Shown here: piece by piece, positions 39,978 to 40,235 of the stretch
Numbering within the stretch: the first letter of the stretch is position 1
Layout: each line of letters begins with the position of its first letter
Assembly (NCBI GenBank): GCA_902792105.1
Contig: CADAYK010000002.1
Location: forward strand, 1-40,235
DNA: 40,235 nt
Direction of reading: 5' to 3'
Origin: an uncultured Ruminococcus sp.
GTDB taxonomy: Bacteria > Bacillota > Clostridia > Oscillospirales > Acutalibacteraceae
The notes under the pieces: generated by a model
The model's database searches: none
Seen by the model: the letters and a program-made list of their open reading frames with translations, nothing else
What the model was told of the DNA's origin: nothing
Translations under genes and position numbers: made by a program

Positions 39978-40235
39978 TTAAACTTTATTTAGTTTTACCG
40001 GTTCAAAGGCTCTGCCCTCGCCCGAATAAAAACGGCTGAACATTTCGTAATACTCAAGACGCAATACCTGAATTGCAACAAGCAGCGCCTCGAGAACCAT
40101 AACAAATGCATTGCCGAACACTACGATCGGCCAGTAAGCAACCGGTCCGGCGGTGTCCGCCAATACGAATACTACCATCATCATTCCGACGTGCACAAGT
40201 ACAAATGCGCCTACTCTCAAAAAGCTTACGGTATT
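39978..40235 (-). CDS. ntpI: V/A-type ATP synthase subunit I, C-terminal fragment
   Basis: The last 85 residues of the membrane stator subunit, open at the right edge. NTVSFLRVGAFVLVHVGMMM is the typical NTxSFxRL.AF segment of subunit I. It is followed by two hydrophobic stretches and ends LRLEYYEMFSRFYSGEG and FEPVKL, which is where this subunit normally ends. The gap to K is 17 nt, so the operon continues to the right. Confidence 0.94.
   Translation of the reverse strand, partial: NTVSFLRVGAFVLVHVGMMMVVFVLADTAGPVAYWPIVVFGNAFVMVLEALLVAIQVLRLEYYEMFSRFYSGEGRAFEPVKLNKV

Noticed and set aside
1-40235. CRISPR array, prophage, integrative element or defence island
   Set aside because: No direct-repeat arrays, integrase, transposase, phage structural or known defence genes were seen on either strand.

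Overview
The window looks like chromosomal DNA of a Gram-positive Clostridia bacterium. A gut Oscillospiraceae/Ruminococcus-like species is the best guess; this is an inference from gene content, not a database match. The supporting signs are a dockerin-tagged secreted lipase-like protein, a V/A-type ATPase operon, a teichoic-acid-type CDP-polyol gene set, canonical sigma-A promoters, strong GGAGG-type ribosome sites and very compact minus-strand operons. No tRNA, rRNA, CRISPR array, prophage or transposase gene was found.

Layout, left to right. (1) 1-610: the start of aroQ (cut by the window edge), a 160-bp MITE-like element with terminal inverted repeats, and rpsU (ribosomal protein S21) between a consensus promoter and a terminator. 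rpsU carries an internal 23-nt deletion that breaks the frame. (2) 611-17537: an almost gap-free run of 14 minus-strand housekeeping genes. In transcription order these are a SpoU RNA methyltransferase, dprA, topA, trmFO, plsX, rnc, a radical SAM gene, smc, ftsY, rdgB, yhbY, yqeK, rsfS and leuS. Many are joined by 1-, 4- or 10-nt overlaps. The radical SAM gene has no ATG/GTG/TTG start before its iron-sulfur motif and appears to start at ATT. (3) 17548-18924: the infC-rpmI-rplT operon, with a perfect consensus promoter, a structured leader containing a terminator (the L20-type attenuation arrangement) and an ATC start for infC.

(4) 18921-25179: a cell-envelope module of six minus-strand genes in two transcription units. 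One unit encodes an IspD/TarI-like cytidylyltransferase and an extended-SDR nucleotide-sugar enzyme. The other encodes a second TarI-like cytidylyltransferase, a TarJ-like zinc dehydrogenase, a divergent ribulose-phosphate-3-epimerase homologue and a TagF/TarL-type polymerase. Together they could take a pentulose phosphate to a CDP-polyol and then to a poly(polyol-phosphate) wall polymer, with a second CDP-activated residue made by the other pair. (5) 25269-34635: a mixed accessory and maintenance region on both strands. It contains a CPBP protease, tadA, a small secreted membrane protein, a YdcF-like membrane protein, a zinc-ribbon and C39-like pair, acylphosphatase with a YjbR-like protein, a DUF1858-like protein, the dockerin lipase and a two-TM potassium channel behind a structured 5' leader.

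(6) 34724-40235: the V/A-type ATPase operon on the minus strand in the order I (partial)-K-F-E-A-B-D. Subunit C is not present between I and D. The strongest leads are the broken rpsU, the ATT-started radical SAM gene, the double-cytidylyltransferase envelope module, the MITE-like element, the dockerin lipase and the potassium-channel leader RNA.
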